DNA of 6,496 nt, from NCBI GenBank assembly GCA_018830205.1, contig JAHJSX010000097.1, forward strand, positions 1 through 6,496, given 5' to 3'. Below are positions 4,553-6,496 of the stretch, piece by piece. The stretch is from an archaeon. Its GTDB lineage: Archaea > Hydrothermarchaeota > Hydrothermarchaeia > Hydrothermarchaeales > Hydrothermarchaeaceae. The position numbers were made by a program, and so were the translations under genes. How positions within the stretch are numbered: position 1 is the first letter of the stretch; every line of letters starts with the position of its first letter. The notes under the pieces were generated by a model, which saw nothing but the letters and a program-made list of their open reading frames with translations, had not been told where the DNA came from and searched no databases.

Positions 4553-6496
4553 ATACTGGCGTCTATCTTTGTTCGTGCAAGAAGACCATAAGCGTTAATT
4601 TGGGGAAGGTCAAAAAGGGCCTCGATGTGGCGGTAGCAAGGACCCACGACCACCTTTGTGGGGGTGACGGGTGCTCCTATATCGTGGACGACGCGAGGAG
4701 GCTGGACCTTGACGTGGTAATTGTTGGCTGTGCAGAGAAGACCAAAGTCTTTGAGGACACCATCGCTGACTTTGAGGGGGTTCTCGTCTATCCCGTAAAC
4801 CTGCGGGAACAATGCGGATGGGTTCATTCTAAAAGTGAGGCAACAGAAAAGGCGCGCCGCATGCTTGATGCCGCCATAATTGATGTGAAAAACCCGCCTG
4901 ATGTAAAGACGTTCAAGGTGGACGTTGGACGCGATATTTTAATCCTTGGAGACTCTCAGGCCCTTTTAAAGGCCTCCGACGGCCTCTCTTCTCTTGGCGA
5001 TGTCTTGAAAATAAATCCATGGGAAATCAAAGAGATTTCTGGAAGCATCGGGGATTTTAAAGTAACGATTGTAAAAAATCCAATAGACCCGGGGCGGTGC
5101 ATAGGGTGCAATGAATGCGTTAAAATCTGTCCAAAGAATGCGATAGATAATGATTTCAGTGTCTTGAACTCCTGTGACGGGTGCGGTGATTGCATTAAGG
5201 TGTGTCCAGTGGATGCCATAGAGTTTGATATGGAAGAAGAACTAAAGGCAAGCCAGATAATCGTCGAAAGCAGGCTTTGGGCGCAAAACAGCAAGTGGGG
5301 AATCTATCAAGTTGAAAAGGATGATTATGGGGCGGCAATGGATGCAACGCTCGGGGTTCTTGAAAACATGGGCGAGATTTCGAAGATAAAGTACATTAGC
5401 GCTGACATGGACAACTGCGCCGCCGGCAAAAGCGGCTTCATCGGCTGCACCCTCTGCGAGGATGGATGCACTCATAGTGCAATATCGAGAGTCGGGGACG
5501 CCATTACATTTGATGAAGTTTCATGCTTTGGGTGCGGCACCTGTGCTTCCACGTGCCCGATTTCAGTACCAAAACTCTTGGATAACTCTTACGAATCCGT
5601 GTTTTCAAAGCTCGCTTGCCTTCTAGCTGGCAATCTTAAAACTATAATGTTTACGTGCGGCTGCGGTTCGGAGGCGCTTGATGATTTAGGGAAGGATAGG
5701 ATTTCTTATCCTCCAGTTCTACCCCTTCAAGTACCCTGCCTCGGAGCAGTTGACGAGCTTCATATCCTGAAGGCATTCAGTCTTGGGGCAGAGGGCGTCG
5801 TACTTTTAAAAGGCACCAGCTGCCCCCATGGAGTCGATGGGCCCACAAAACCATTCAGATTTGCAGAAACGGTAATGGAGACCTTGGGACTTCAAGGCCG
5901 GCTCACTTTCATAGACGCAAAAGAAGACATAAAAGCGCGACTAAATTCGTTCGTTGATGGACTATCACCAACTCCAGTCAAAAAGAAATTAGAAACAAAA
6001 ACAGACGGCGATAAAAGGGACGTTCTGGTAGAACTTATAAGAAACCTCGCAGAGGCGACCGGGAAGTCCCCAACACTTATAATAAATGACGCCGGGTTCC
6101 CGTTTGGAAGCCCCACGGTTGGAGATAATTGCACAATTTGCGGGGCCTGTACAAACATGTGCCCGACAGGCGCATTAAAGGCCAAAGGGCCAGACCTTAA
6201 CTTTGAATACAAGCGCTGCATCTTTTGCGGCCTTTGTGCAGGAGCGTGCCCTGAGGATGCCATCACTCTCAAGAACGTTGTTGATTTTGGGCGTCTTGCA
6301 GCCGCGGGCGCAGAAAATCTATGCACAGCACAAATGGCATGCTGTCTCAAGTGTGAAAAAGAACATGCACCCGAGGGCATGATAAAAAGCGCAAGGGCGC
6401 GGCTAAAGGCCGCCCAGGCCCAAGCCGGCGGTGAGTTCTCTCTTGAGGACCAGTTGAGGCTCCTTGACTACTGCGATGACTGCAGGCCGCTAATCG
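4549..6496 (+). CDS. HdrA-like/MvhD-like multi-cluster iron-sulfur protein without an FAD domain (partial, right end open)
   Basis: An uninterrupted frame of 649 codons runs from GTG 4549 off the right end. GTG is chosen because the HdrA-type N-terminus (VYLCSC) begins four residues later and the next in-frame ATG is residue 105. Residues 5-110 match the HdrA N-terminal domain: C8, C10, C37, C61 and LREQCGWVH at 85-93. Residues 125-150 (RDILILGDSQALL) look like the first strand of a Rossmann fold without GxGxxG, and the rest of the FAD domain is absent. Ferredoxin motifs follow at C184/187/190/194 and C209/212/215/219. Next come a degenerate motif at C290, C300, C303 and C307 and a full one at C326/329/332/336. 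An MvhD-like domain covers about 355-460, with C370, C372, C397 (VPCLGAVDEL) and C425. Two more ferredoxin motifs are at C528/531/534/538 and C557/560/563/567. The tail has C598, C599, C602 and C642, C645. No signal or membrane helix is seen, so it is probably a cytosolic electron wire. The nearest known layout is QmoB (HdrA plus MvhD), which binds FAD. Partner and reaction are unknown. Confidence 0.85.
   Translation, partial: MNTGVYLCSCKKTISVNLGKVKKGLDVAVARTHDHLCGGDGCSYIVDDARRLDLDVVIVGCAEKTKVFEDTIADFEGVLVYPVNLREQCGWVHSKSEATEKARRMLDAAIIDVKNPPDVKTFKVDVGRDILILGDSQALLKASDGLSSLGDVLKINPWEIKEISGSIGDFKVTIVKNPIDPGRCIGCNECVKICPKNAIDNDFSVLNSCDGCGDCIKVCPVDAIEFDMEEELKASQIIVESRLWAQNSKWGIYQVEKDDYGAAMDATLGVLENMGEISKIKYISADMDNCAAGKSGFIGCTLCEDGCTHSAISRVGDAITFDEVSCFGCGTCASTCPISVPKLLDNSYESVFSKLACLLAGNLKTIMFTCGCGSEALDDLGKDRISYPPVLPLQVPCLGAVDELHILKAFSLGAEGVVLLKGTSCPHGVDGPTKPFRFAETVMETLGLQGRLTFIDAKEDIKARLNSFVDGLSPTPVKKKLETKTDGDKRDVLVELIRNLAEATGKSPTLIINDAGFPFGSPTVGDNCTICGACTNMCPTGALKAKGPDLNFEYKRCIFCGLCAGACPEDAITLKNVVDFGRLAAAGAENLCTAQMACCLKCEKEHAPEGMIKSARARLKAAQAQAGGEFSLEDQLRLLDYCDDCRPLI

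Noticed and set aside
4060..4827. Minus-strand open frame of 255 codons across the nrfD/Hdr-like junction
   Set aside because: Both plus-strand genes beneath it have clear family motifs, and this translation is low-complexity and unlike any recognised protein.
4549..6496. A frameshift or pseudogene explanation for the missing FAD domain
   Set aside because: The frame is continuous for 649 codons, all downstream cysteine motifs are in the same frame, and codon use is uniform, so the short form looks like a real protein rather than a broken gene.
1..6496. CRISPR arrays, tRNA or rRNA genes, insertion sequences
   Set aside because: No spaced direct repeats of CRISPR length, no cloverleaf-like segment, no transposase-like protein and no terminal inverted repeats were seen.

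Overview
The window carries most of one co-directional (+ strand) operon for a membrane-attached molybdenum/tungsten oxidoreductase of the formate dehydrogenase type. It is followed by an unusual multi-cluster iron-sulfur protein related to heterodisulfide reductase (Hdr) and Mvh/Qmo proteins. Frequent ATA (Ile) and AGG/AGA (Arg) codons, GGAGG/GAGGTGA ribosome binding sites, a TATA-like box with no clear -35 element, and the Hdr/MvhD content suggest an anaerobic archaeon. A deep-branching anaerobic bacterium is not excluded, and no marker gene in the window settles the question.

Layout. Bases 1-109 hold the last 35 codons of an unrecognised upstream gene. Bases 110-251 are an AT-rich intergenic region with a T-tract (possible terminator of the upstream gene), short TGCATT repeats one helical turn apart, and a TATA-like element inside a 6-bp inverted repeat. 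Bases 252-3047 encode a Tat-exported, cysteine-type formate dehydrogenase catalytic subunit. Bases 3058-3591 encode a 16-cysteine, four-cluster ferredoxin subunit. Bases 3617-4552 encode an NrfD/PsrC-type membrane subunit with about eight helices. From 4549, overlapping the nrfD stop codon as GTGA, an open frame runs off the right end with at least 649 codons. It has no ATG near its start and no stop codon in the window. No RNA genes, insertion sequences or CRISPR arrays were seen.

How the genes fit together (inference). The catalytic subunit would oxidise formate, or a related substrate, outside the membrane. Electrons would pass through its own [4Fe-4S] cluster and the four clusters of the ferredoxin subunit to NrfD, which exchanges electrons with a membrane quinone or similar carrier. 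The fourth gene has no signal peptide or membrane helix and should be cytosolic. It joins an HdrA-like N-terminal domain, ferredoxin modules and an MvhD-like domain, an order resembling QmoB. The FAD-binding part of HdrA is shortened to about 70-80 residues without a GxGxxG motif. Two further ferredoxin motifs and a cysteine-rich tail follow the MvhD-like part. This flavin-less Hdr-type electron wire, coupled in translation to nrfD, is the most interesting item in the window.
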